From Stictocephala bisonia (Eukaryota > Arthropoda > Insecta > Hemiptera > Membracidae), in assembly GCA_035578905.1 (NCBI GenBank), contig JAQJVL010000047.1:1996111-2060110 (forward strand): a DNA stretch of 64,000 nt, in the 5' to 3' direction. Below, piece after piece: positions 12,931-22,639 of this stretch. The position numbers and the translations under genes were made by a program. The notes beneath the pieces are model-generated. The model had not been told where the DNA came from. It saw only the letters and a list, made by a program, of their open reading frames with translations, and made no database searches. The first letter of the stretch is position 1. Each line of letters begins with the position of its first letter.

Positions 12931-13110
12931 AAGTAGCTACGTATTGTGCCAAAAACAAAAGTATTTAGAAGTAATCTTTGGCTGTAGTAACTATTTCACT
13001 AACATGTATTTCAACCAGATTGAACCATATATTCCAGTTGATGGTGCGTCAATAATAGGATAGGGACTCATAGTTAAATTGGAGCCTCTAGAAAGTGGAT
13101 AGTAAAATAA

Positions 13111-13351
13111 ATTATTATTAGTAGAACATCTTTAACACATTTCTTAATATTTTGTTGTACGATGTTATGTTTAACTTCTATGAAGTCATCTTCAAGTACT
13201 GTACATATATGTTATAAAATATTATTAATAGAATACATTTAACACATTTATTTTTTTAACCTACATATACTGAAGATGACTTCACAGAAGTTGAAATGTA
13301 CATCGTACAACAAATTATGAAGAAATGTGTTAAAGGTATTCTATTAATAAT
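13111..13351. mobile_element. Small foldback element with arms of about 90-100 bp
   Basis: The left arm 13111-13210 and the right arm 13261-13351 are diverged inverted repeats sharing TTTAACACATTTCTT, TTGTTGTACGATGT and TGAAGTCATCTTCA in the same order. The short loop contains a second copy of the arm tip (ATTATTAATAGAATACATTT). It has no coding capacity. It is a MITE or foldback element of unknown family. An RNA copy would form a long hairpin. Confidence 0.85.
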
Positions 13352-16245
13352 CTTTTATTTTAAAACAGGGATTGTTAACAAAACTATGTTCAACGTATCT
13401 TATTCATATCTGAGTCATAGTTAAGAAGGTTATTACTAAAACTTACTCACAGAAACTTCACTTAGTGATTGTTGTTTAAATAATCATCTTGAAAAACTAT
13501 CACCGATTTTTAAAATATTTGGAATTGGGATTGGAAAATATGTGGGAACATGAAGATATTGTCTTCAGTATATACGTGTTCCGGTGTAGAATATGAGGTG
13601 GTAATAATTTAAGTGAGATAGATAAATGGTTGCGAAATTACTTTACGCCAAAGAAACTAACCAAAAAAACTACCATATATCGTCCTACTTACACATCGTT
13701 AGTAATGTAACATGATATTCCAAGATGACAATGTTAAGCAAACTTATAATCCACCTTTGATCAAGAATTATTTTCTTGGTCGTGAATAAACTAAACCCCC
13801 CCCCCCCCTACTTGTTTATAAGTGGTAGTAAGGCCAGGTAGGAAGTTGACTCCTGACTGCCTCATTGTTGTCTAACGTTTAATGAAGTTGATATTTCCTA
13901 TAAGCCCCGCTTAATTATGAACTTTGAGTATCCAAAATCTCCCCAGGCAGTAATTAATAGAGGAAGTGAATTGATAAATTCTATTTTATCATTACAAGAC
14001 GGTTTTAATATAATAATATTGCTGACATAAGCGATTGTTTCTCATTCACATATGTTTTATACTAAAAATTATAGAGATTACTACTAATTACAATAATGAC
14101 ACCTTTTACGAAATATAATATGAATAGTTATGGTAGTTTTTATATGAAATATAATTTAAAACTACAAGAAGTTAACCTATTTACTAGAAAGAAACAAAAC
14201 AATACATACTTTACGAATGGCAAACTATCTTAACGTAAAAATGTTTAAGAAATACGATTAGTATCTTATAGCTAATTATATTACTGAGTTAATTTCACAT
14301 TTACCTACCATTTCTTCTGGGTTTCCATACTGGCAAAACTACGTTATTACTTATAAGTTGTATTAATGAGTTAAAATCACTAATGCTTTATATCCTTTCC
14401 TTTATGTAGCTCAACTTTAAAAGATTACTTCGTATATATTTGTGTTTTATTTTTATTTTTAAATATCTCATTTTATCACGCAAGCGTTTAAAAATGATTA
14501 GAATCCATGTAAAGATCTTCTATGGTTGCATGACGTTATGATCTCAAAATTTTGTTGCTTGATCATAGGTGCTAAATAAAAAAATTACTGAAAACAATAA
14601 AAATAAGTATTAACAGATATTTAATACAAAACTGTCTTGTCGTTGTATATGATGTTAGATGGAAACAGTATAAATATTTATCTGGATGTATCTTATAGTG
14701 AAATTGTTTGAAGTATATAATATATGAGATGAAAGAAAATCAATAAAATAAAATTAACGATGCTAAAAATCAATCAAACTTAAGATATTTCTTTATTCTT
14801 TATCATACTTCTTTTACATATAAATTTTCAATATTATTACTTCTTGATACATCATCAAATTATACATACATTTAATGAATTAAAATATTGTTCTCAATTT
14901 ATTTATGTCTAATAAAGATACTGAATTAATTGTATCATTACTTTTTCATAAAGTAAATAATGTTGTCCTTTTAAATCATTAAAACAATAATCATGAATAT
15001 ATTTACATTTTTTGGAAAGATAATACATGTTGGAAAATATATGTTGATTTCAATAAAATTTGCAAATAAGTTTTAACTAAAGTTATCGCAAATAAAGTTA
15101 TCGCGAACTAAATAAACACAAAACTAACAGAGAGGAAATATGAGGTGTGAATAATTAAATGAGATAGTTTTTTTTTTCCTATTTTCTCCAAACAGTTTGC
15201 TTAGTTGTACATTTTTACTATTGACATATAATGCTATTTCTTCAGTAAATACTGAACTTGATGTCCCATGTTTTATGTTTTGATGAGTGTAAATTTATAA
15301 TTTAATTGTAACGCTAATTATTTAAAAAGCATTGCTTATTGCTCTCATAGAGTAATTCAAGCTAGGTGTATGATCGCTTGGAATAAGTTGAAAAATATTT
15401 CAGATGGTCTATCGTAAAGATAAAGCCAAGGTGATTATTTTTCCAGGAAAATTTTTCCTTGGAGGAATAAGATGTGCTAAGTCAATAAACCTCTCCAATA
15501 CTGGTCTGGCCGATTATCTAGTGGAGTTTAGTAATGTATCTAGTGGTTTGTTCTACAAATGGTTATAATTCATTTTAAAATATCAGAAAAATAGTTTCAT
15601 TTTATAATGTAATTTTTTTTTAATAACGAAGTGAAATAGGTTTAGTACACTAAATGGTCTGGTCACTTAATTTAACCAAGTAATCCCAAGAGATTCTAAG
15701 TAAAGCAAGCCTTTTCTCCTTAATATTTTTACTATCCTTCTGGTTATATTTAATTTCCAATGTTACAAATTCATAGAATTTTAACTGAAATATTAGTTTC
15801 TTTTCAAGGAACTTCTTTCCTTGAGATTTTCAAATATAACCAACAAGAAAGATATTTTTTAATTTTTCAAGACTTATTGTGGTCTTGTTTAACTTATTCC
15901 ATGCAGTATCTTACTCTGGTATAATATAAACATATTAATATCTTTCATTTTAAATGTATTAATTATTTATTCGTACTAGTAATTATTTTAAACACTAGAA
16001 TTGGTTACAAAATGGTTAATATTGTTTGACAGTTTAGTTAGGATATATTGTGATTTTCTGGTCTTGGTTTAACTGAATGTTTCAATCTAAATGCTAATTT
16101 ATTCATCACAAAATGTTCACATGTAGAATGGATTGTGATTTTAGTATAGGGTAGGGGGGCATGCTAATGAATAGCTAAGCCAAAATATCGTTTCACACGC
16201 GATGTAATGTCTGGCAAAAATCGGCTATGAATCGAATCACGATAT
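13352..16245. other. AT-rich non-coding stretch
   Basis: No coding region was recognised. There is a 13-bp C homopolymer at 13796-13808. A short phrase, ATATGAGGTG-n-AATAATT-AA-TGAGATAG, occurs near 13590 and again near 15140 in the same orientation. ATTTTTCCAGGAAAATTTTTCC near 15440 is a local palindrome. Confidence 0.5.
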
Positions 16246-16722
16246 ATGTGTGTTTGGTATAGTAATTTTCTTTCTGAAAGTCAAAATGTTTCCAAAAAAT
16301 CTCAAGAGAAAACCGTTGTATTTGATTTATGTGAATTAAATCATTATAATAACACTGTACACTGTTTTGTCGGTTGTTGCCTTAAAACTTGCTTAGAAGA
16401 GATTATCACCATAGAGCAAGTAATACAAATAGAGCAGACATCGGCAAACCGTACCATAGGAGCAGTTGAAGCCGGTAACGACCTTCCCACCCACCCATAC
16501 ACGTACAGTGGTAACGTACCTCCCACCCACCCATACAGGTATAGTGGTAACGACCCTCCCACCTACCCATACAGGTACAGTGGTAACGACTCTCCCACCC
16601 ACTCTTACACGTACAGTGGTAACGACCCTCCCGCCCAACCATACATTTACATTGGTAACCCATACTCGAATATGTCAGTGCACATTGTAAAAAGTCTTAT
16701 TTCATGCCATGATTGTTATTAA
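16246..16722 (+). other. Open frame running through the 36-bp minisatellite (doubtful gene)
   Basis: An ATG-started frame of 158 codons. About 80 residues of non-repetitive sequence are followed by five copies of a 12-residue unit of the type PTHPYRYSGNDP and a short tail. The repeat period of 36 bp keeps every frame open, and both strands and several frames are open here, so length alone means little. I see no signal peptide, no known domain and no convincing splice context. The same minisatellite occurs at 2636 and 19371 without this upstream part. Most likely a chance frame. Confidence 0.15.
16476..16662. repeat. 36-bp minisatellite, five units
   Basis: Units of the form CCCACCCACCCATACACGTACAGTGGTAACGACCT, with the C-rich strand on plus. 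Substitutions between units include ACACGTACAG versus ACAGGTATAG. Same family as 19371-19616 and, inverted, 2636-2970. Confidence 0.92.
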
Positions 16723-17304
16723 TAATTTTTAGTTGCATTTATTTTTTAAGATAAGAGTTTTACGAACAAAAAATAAAATAAATTATTTGTAAAACTGATT
16801 TCTTATACTGTAGCTACACGAAATAAATTAAAACAATGTTTCAAGACAAATTGTACTTTTTAATAGTGAGTATATTTATATTTATGAAGTTAATTACTAA
16901 TTAAATATAGACGTGATTCGGTCTTAGTTGCCTTATTACATTAGGAATAAATCATAAAAAGATAATCCTTCAAATGTCGTTACAAAAAAAACTTTAAAAA
17001 TTCTCGTTAGTTATGTTATAAAATAGAGCCATTTAACCCCACCAAGGCTCCGTTAATTTAATAATCAACATTTAAACGTCTTAATCTCAATATATTTCAA
17101 TATATCAACGTTTTATTGAAGGCTTTTAACTTAAGTAACTTTTTAAATTTTACTTTGAAATTTTGAATTGATTTACATAGAAGAGCTTAAAATACTTCTA
17201 GACATATAATTTATACGTTAGGATTTTGTAAAACTTTGAAAAAAGGAGTTCAGTTTAACAAGCTGGCTTTGTTATGCATCACTACGTAAGGCAATTGGTA
17301 TTCA
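16723..17304. other. AT-rich non-coding spacer between arrays
   Basis: Nothing recognised. Confidence 0.5.
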
Positions 17305-18835
17305 AGTTACAGTTGACCTCACTCACCTGTTCCCATAAAGTGTAGGCAAACTGTAGTCGTGTTACCACCTGACCTCAATCACCTGTTCCCATAAAGTGTA
17401 GGCAAACTGTAGTCGTGTTACCACCTGACCTCAATCACCTGTTCCCATAAAGTGTAGGCAAACTGTAGTCGTGTTACCTCCTGACTTCAATTACCTGTTC
17501 ATTTAAGGTGTAGGCAAACTGTAGTCGTGTTACCACCTGACCTCAATCACCTGTTCCCATAAAGTGTAGGCAAACTGTAGTCGTGTTACCACCTGACTTC
17601 AATCACCTGTTCCCATAAAGTGTAGGCAAACTGTAGTCGTGCTACCACCTGACCTCAATCACCTGTTCCCAAAAAGTTATGGAAAACTGTAGTCGTGTTA
17701 CCACCTGACCTCACTCACCTGTTCCATGAAGTGTTGGCAAACTGTAGTCATGCTACCACCTAACCCAATCATCTGTTCCCAAAAGGTTTTGGAACACTGT
17801 AGTCGTGTTACCACTTGACCTCAATCACCTGTTCCCATAAAGTGTTGGCAAACTGTAGTCATGCTACTACCACCTGACCTCAATCACCTGTTCCCATAAA
17901 GTGTAGGCAAACTGTATTCGTGCTACCACCTAACCCAATCATCTGTTCCCAAAAGGTTTTGGAACACTGTAGTCGTGTTACCACTTGACCTCACTCACCT
18001 GTTCCACAAAGTGTTGGCAAACTGTAGTCGTGTTACCACCTGACCTCAATTACCTCTTCCATAAAGTGTTGGAAAACTGTAGTTGAGTTACCACCTGACC
18101 TCCGTCAACTCTTCCCATAAAGTGTTGGGAAACTGCAGTCGTGTTACCACCTGACCTCAATTACCTCTTCCATAAAGTGTTGGAAAACTGTAGTTGAGTT
18201 ACCACCTGACCTCAGTCAACTCTTCCCATAAAGTGTTGGGAAACTGCAGTCGTGTTACCACCTGACCTCAATTACCTCTTCCATAAAGTTTTGGAAAACT
18301 GTAGTTGAGTTACCACCTGACCTCAGTCAACTCTTCCCATAAAGTGTTGGGAAACTGCAGTCGTGTTACCACCTGACCTCAATTACCTCTTCCATAAAGT
18401 GTTGGAAAACTGTAGTTGAGTTACCACCTGACCTCAGTCAACTCTTCCCATAAAGTGTTGGAAAACTGTAGTTGAGTTACCACCTGACCTCAATCACCTG
18501 TTCCATAAAGTGTTGGCAAACTGTAGTCATGCTACCACCTGATCTCAATCACCTCTTCCCATAAAGTGTTGGAAAACTGTAGTTGAGTTACCACCTGACC
18601 TCAATCACCTGTTTCCATAAAGTGTTGGAAAACTGCAGTCGTGTTACCACCTGACCTCAATTACCTCTTCCCATAATGTGATGGAAAACTGTAGTCGTAT
18701 TACCAGCTGACCTCAGTCAACTCTTCCCATGAAGTGTTGGGAAACTGTAGTCGTGTTACCACCTGACCTCAATCACCTCTTCCCATAAAGTGTTGAGAAA
18801 CTGTAGTCGTGTTACCATCTGACCTCAATCTCTCT
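17305..18835. repeat. 56-bp satellite array, about 27 units
   Basis: Consensus core: CACCTGACCTCAATCACCTG, then TTCCCATAAAGTGTTGG, then AAACTGTAGTCGTGTTAC. The period is 56 bp (for example GACCT at 17371 and 17427), with 54-57 bp variants. The left part (17361-17650) is nearly uniform, with a GTGTAGG variant. The middle (17650-18040) is more mixed. The 18049-18492 part is organised in 111-bp dimers. Confidence 0.95.
18049..18492. repeat. Higher-order dimers (111 bp x 4) within the 56-bp satellite
   Basis: The variant ATTACCTCTTCCATAAAGT begins at 18049, 18160, 18271 and 18382, a spacing of exactly 111 bp. Each dimer pairs a GTAGTTGAGTTAC-type monomer with a GCAGTCGTGTTAC-type monomer; the fourth dimer's second monomer departs from this. 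This shows amplification of a two-monomer block. Confidence 0.9.
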
Positions 18836-19370
18836 TCTTACCAGTTGTTGATAAATATGTGAGTTTATTATATACATCTTGATAACAGTTAATTAAAGAG
18901 AAAATACAAGCCTAATTTAAATACGGGTAGTGTATTACGATAATATAATCAGTAAGTCAATGTTTCCGAATTTGAATTTCATTCGAATAACTTATTGACT
19001 TAATGTATATATAGGAGCAAGAGGATAACCCTGCACACTTTATGTGCTAAACCTCTCATTAGCTGTATTCGTGTCACTTCAGCTGTTGACCTAGATAATG
19101 GTGGTTGGTAGTTAGTTTCACTCGCTGTGTTCGTGACATTTCAGCCTTCGTACTTGGAGTGACTTTGAACTGCAAATATTTGAAGGTAAGCTGTAATAAG
19201 TAAAATCATAATATGAAATAAATTAATTTGCAGTAGCTCACTCACTGTACTACTGTTGCTACCTGTTTATTGATACAAACACACAATGCAACACTATTAC
19301 TTGGCCTGTTTCAAAATTTTTAATTTGATTTTTTTATTAAAAAAAAAACTTACAATTGAAACTATAAGGT
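18836..19370. other. Spacer with a short duplicated phrase
   Basis: AGCTGTATTCGTGTCACTTC near 19060 and CGCTGTGTTCGTGACATTTC near 19124 are related direct copies. GTAAGTCAAT and ATTGACTTAA (18952 and 18991) form an inverted pair. No gene was seen. Confidence 0.5.
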
Positions 19371-19616
19371 CAACCCACCCGCCCACCCATACACGTACAG
19401 TGGTATTGACCCACCCGCCCACCCATACACGTACAGTGGTATTGACCCACCCGCCCACCTATACTCACACTGTTGTATTGACCAACCGCCCACCCATACA
19501 GGTACAGTGGTATTGGCCCACCCTCCCGCCCATACACGTACAGTGGTGTTGACCCACCCACCCGCCCATACACGTACAGTGGTGTTGACCCACCCACCCG
19601 CCCATACACGTACAGT
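19371..19616. repeat. 36-bp minisatellite, seven units
   Basis: Units of the form ACCCACCCGCCCACCCATAC plus ACGTACAGTGGTATTG, a 36-bp period. The C-rich strand is on plus. It differs from the 16476 array mainly in TATTGACCC replacing TAACGACCT. Long frames on both strands here arise from the period being divisible by three. Confidence 0.93.
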
Positions 19617-19927
19617 GGATGGGAGCCCTACAGTCAGATGTCAAGAAAACAATGCTCAGTCCTAAAACATTTAATGGGGAAAATGCATAACTTCATATAT
19701 TATTATTAAATTCTGATGGTGTAGTAATGCATGTAGGACATACAGATGATTGTGCGACATAAAGTCCAAATCAAGAAGTCTAAACCGAAAAGCCCAAGAC
19801 AAAAAGTCCAAAAGCTGTAACAGCCAATACCTAAAAGTCTAAGCAAAAAGTCCAATACTTGTTATTTTGAGCTTATTTTTATTTTGAACTTATTTTTATT
19901 TCAAAATGGTGCTTATTGAAGTAAGCA

Positions 19928-19960
19928 ACTAACCTAACCTAACCTAACCTAACCTAACCT
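19928..19960. repeat. Interstitial telomeric repeat (CCTAA)n, i.e. TTAGG
   Basis: Six complete AACCT units plus a partial unit on the plus strand, equal to TTAGG on minus. TTAGG is the ancestral insect and arthropod telomere repeat. It is directly followed by a 22-bp tandem repeat. It is internal, so it is an interstitial copy rather than a chromosome end. Confidence 0.9.
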
Positions 19961-19963
19961 GCG

Positions 19964-20150
19964 GTAGATCACAGCTGCTACCCAGGTAGATCACGGATGC
20001 TACCCGAGTAGATCACGGATGCTACCCGAGTAGATCACGGCTGCTACCCAAGTAGATCACGGATACTACCCGAGTAGATCACGGCTGCTACCCAAGTGGA
20101 TCACGGATGCTACCCGAGTAGATCACGGCTGCTACCCAAGTGGATCACGG
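19964..20150. repeat. 22-bp tandem repeat, about 8.5 units
   Basis: Consensus GTAGATCACGGATGCTACCC plus GA. Units alternate between GGATGCTACCCGA and GGCTGCTACCCAA forms towards the right end, so a 44-bp dimer is starting to show. It immediately abuts the telomeric tract on its left. Confidence 0.93.
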
Positions 20151-20255
20151 TTTATTCTCAAAGCTTAATAAACCGTATATTTTATTTTCTCAAAATAGTT
20201 TATTCTCAAAATTATTTTGAGAAAATAATAGATTTTCTCAAAATAATTTTGGACC
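20141..20255. repeat. Cluster of hairpin-forming inverted repeats
   Basis: ACGGTTTATT and AATAAACCGT around 20148-20176 form a stem. Next to it, TATTTTCTCAAAATA and TTCTCAAAATTATTTTGAGA form further palindromes up to about 20250. This could be the end of a foldback element. Confidence 0.7.
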
Positions 20256-20488
20256 TAATAGATTTGGTCCTTCCGGGTTGGATTTTTTGGTTTGGACTTT
20301 TTGTCCTCCAACCCATACATATACAAACAAAACGTCCAATAGATAAAATCAGATTTACTCTTTCTAGCATTAAGAAAGACCTGTAACAACCAGAATATTA
20401 TGAATATTATTTATATTACAACATCCATGTCAAAAACATTTATATTTAATTTGAACAGATATTACTATTTCACCGTTTTAGATGTCTC
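20256..20488. other. Spacer
   Basis: Contains TGTAACAACCAGAATATTAT at about 20384, an LTR-start-like sequence, but no matching second copy was found. Otherwise nothing. Confidence 0.35.
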
Positions 20489-21768
20489 TTGCAACCCACC
20501 CTCGTAGTATCAAAACATTCCTGGACCGATCGAGGGTGGGTGCGAAGGCACCGGCCTCAGGAGGACGACACAGATAAAAAAAAACACAACTTGAATGGCA
20601 AAAATATTCTTTATTATATGAAAATTTAAAAAAAAACATTAAATTCAATGTTAAAAAATAATTTTATGTGACAGAAAAAAATTAAAACATTTACGGACAA
20701 AAGGGGCTGTCGACCGTTTGTTAAAAGTTACTTAAAACCGTTATCAATAATAATTACAAATATATTTGTATGTACATAATGCCTCAAGACAAATAAGAAT
20801 AAATAAAAAAGATAATATAAAAAAATATCAGCAAATGTTAATATGTGTCAAACTAAACTTAGGCCTATACCAAAAATAGGTTAGCCCTAAAGACGTTTTT
20901 ATAAAAAATATAAATATAGAGGACTTCAAAAATATAACAATAATAAATGCATAACAATTAACAACTCCTGGCATAAACATATAAATAACTAATAACACAA
21001 AATAAATAAATACGTAATAACAAAAGTCAAATTTTTAATTTAAGTCAGCAGTTGAACTTGGGGCCTCGGGCAGCAAAATAAATTATGAAGATTTGGTCAA
21101 TTTTAAAAAGTTAAAAATAAAACTAAACAAAGGAATTAAATTAATATTAAACCGAAATCCAGCGGGCTAAACTGGACGGCTCCTGATGGCAACATTAAAG
21201 TGTAGAATTACTCTAAGCCCTAAGTTCAGCTGCCGATTTAAATTTAAATGTTTGTCTAGCTATTTATTTTTTGCTATTTATTTATTTATTAGTATTTTTA
21301 TTATTTATTTATATGTTTATGTCATGAGTTGTTAATTGCTATAAATGTATTATCGTTATATTTTTTGCAGTGCTCTATAACTATATTTTTGATAAAAATA
21401 TCTTTAGGCCTAACCTATTTTTTATATAAGTTTAGTTTGCCACATATTTACATTTTCTGATATTTTTCTATCTTATCTTTTTTTTATTTTTATTTGTCAT
21501 ATGTACATATAAATATATCAGTAAATATTATTGATAATGATTCAAAATAACTTTTCACAAACGGTCAGAGCCCGTTTTGGCTAAATGTTTTTTGTCAATT
21601 AAAATTGTTTAATACTTTTGAATTTAATTTTATTTTATTTTCAAGTATTAAAGAATTTTTTTGCCATTCAACTTGTTTTTTTTCTGTGTCGTCCTGCTGA
21701 GTCCGGTGGCTTAGCACCCACCCACGATGGGTCCAGCAGTGTTTTGGTAGTACGAGGGTGGGTTGCAA
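20489..21768. mobile_element. Large inverted-repeat structure (arms about 587 and 559 bp)
   Basis: The left arm 20489-21075, starting TTGCAACCCACCCTCGTA, and the right arm 21210-21768 are diverged inverted repeats along their full length. Shared blocks include GGACGACACAG, TTGAATGGCAAAAA, GACCGTTTGT, CAATTAACAACTC and TAAACATATAAATAA. A non-repeated spacer of about 135 bp lies between. Each arm carries its own short subterminal inverted pair (CCACCCTCG and CGAGGGTGGG). No coding capacity was found. It may be a foldback or DNA transposon with long terminal repeats, or two LTR copies in head-to-head orientation. The adjacent Gypsy integrase fragment makes the LTR reading possible but not proven. 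Confidence 0.85.
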
Positions 21769-21771
21769 ATG

Positions 21772-22185
21772 GTAACAGAGCCAAGAAAGGCTGACATCAT
21801 AGGTGTTCTGCCTGGTGGAATGGAAAGCAACGAGAGCGGATCTGAGATTGCGGTTGAACCGCTCTGCATGACAAGGATGTGGATAGTAAGGAAATGTGGT
21901 TACATTCTGGATGCCGTGCCCAAAACAGAACGGCCGGAACTCCTTGGAGGTAAAGTGAGACCCATTGTCAGAGACGATGGCTACACTAAAGTGCTGAAAA
22001 ATCTGGAATTTAAGTGCACGGATGGTGAGCTGAGTACTACGAAGAGGGGAAAGCCAACAGAACTTTGAGAAGGCATCAACACAAACAAGTAGGTGTTACC
22101 TGACTTGCTACGTGGGAAAGGACCCACGTAGTCAATGAAGACCTTCTCAAAGGGATGTTACGCCACTTCAGATGTCAAAAACCTA
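21772..22185 (-). pseudogene. Broken Ty3/Gypsy-type integrase fragment
   Basis: The minus strand encodes part of a retroviral-type integrase catalytic core. It starts with PFEKVFIDYVGPFP (first catalytic Asp in the FIDYVGP context). A frame change gives VDAFSKFCWL, then after a stop and another shift come IVSDNGSHFTSKEF (second Asp) and HAERFNRNLRSALVAFH (the catalytic Glu). Order and spacing agree with the D,D-35-E pattern. The zinc-binding N-terminus, the C-terminal domain, protease and reverse transcriptase are absent. The frame ends at SLSWL where the large inverted repeat begins, so the two are joined at a breakpoint. At least one frameshift and a TAG make it non-functional. It is an LTR-retrotransposon relic, not a host gene. 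Confidence 0.9.
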
Positions 22186-22639
22186 GAATATACGCAATAA
22201 CAATAAATATAATATTAATTGAATATTGTAAACAAATTTATATGATAATTAAACCTTTACTGAAGGGGTCTACAAGCTTATACATTTGACAAGTGTGACG
22301 TAGACGATTTTTAGAATGAAAAACTAAAGTACCAATATAGTTTTAAATACTAAATATAGTTTTATTAATTAATTTAAGATTAATATTAATATAGTTTTAT
22401 AATAATTACCTACTTTAAAATTGTTTTTAACTTTACAACGTTTAGATTAAAAATTAAAACAATTGCATATATTGTAGTTGTACTCTTTACTAAAAGGTTT
22501 TCTGGAAGGAAAGAAGTTGGTTATCAGTTTTTAGTCACCAAACAAGCTTCATTCTATCCCTAATTGAATCCTAAAAACTCTATAATCCTATTTATGCTAA
22601 CAGAAACTTTAGTCTTTATTTATAAAAAGAACAAGTTGT
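22186..22639. other. AT-rich non-coding spacer
   Basis: Nothing recognised. The Gypsy similarity stops at about 22185. Confidence 0.5.

Larger units (their letters stand above)
19757..20310. other. Region bounded by inverted copies of AAAAAGTCCAA
   Basis: From 19757 to 19860 the phrase AAAAGTCCAA recurs several times with variation (AAAGTCCAAATC, AAAAGCCCAAGAC, AAAAAGTCCAAAAG, AAAAAGTCCAATAC). At about 20262-20310 the reverse complement appears (TTGGACTTTTTGTCC, TTGGTCC). The telomeric tract and the 22-bp array lie between, so the whole may be a compound element with loose inverted ends. Confidence 0.5.

Noticed and set aside
12662..12958. 98-residue minus frame with three 25-residue repeats
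   Set aside because: The 75-bp tandem unit is divisible by three, so a frame persists by arithmetic. No domain or splice support.
19286..19609. Frames on both strands over the 36-bp minisatellite
   Set aside because: Same arithmetic effect. Opposite strands are open at once, which argues against coding.
19928..19960. True chromosome end
   Set aside because: The telomeric units are few and unique DNA continues for tens of kilobases on both sides.
21763..22068. 101-residue plus-strand frame
   Set aside because: Antisense to the integrase relic, whose minus-strand motifs (SDNGSHF, HAERFNRNL) are clear.
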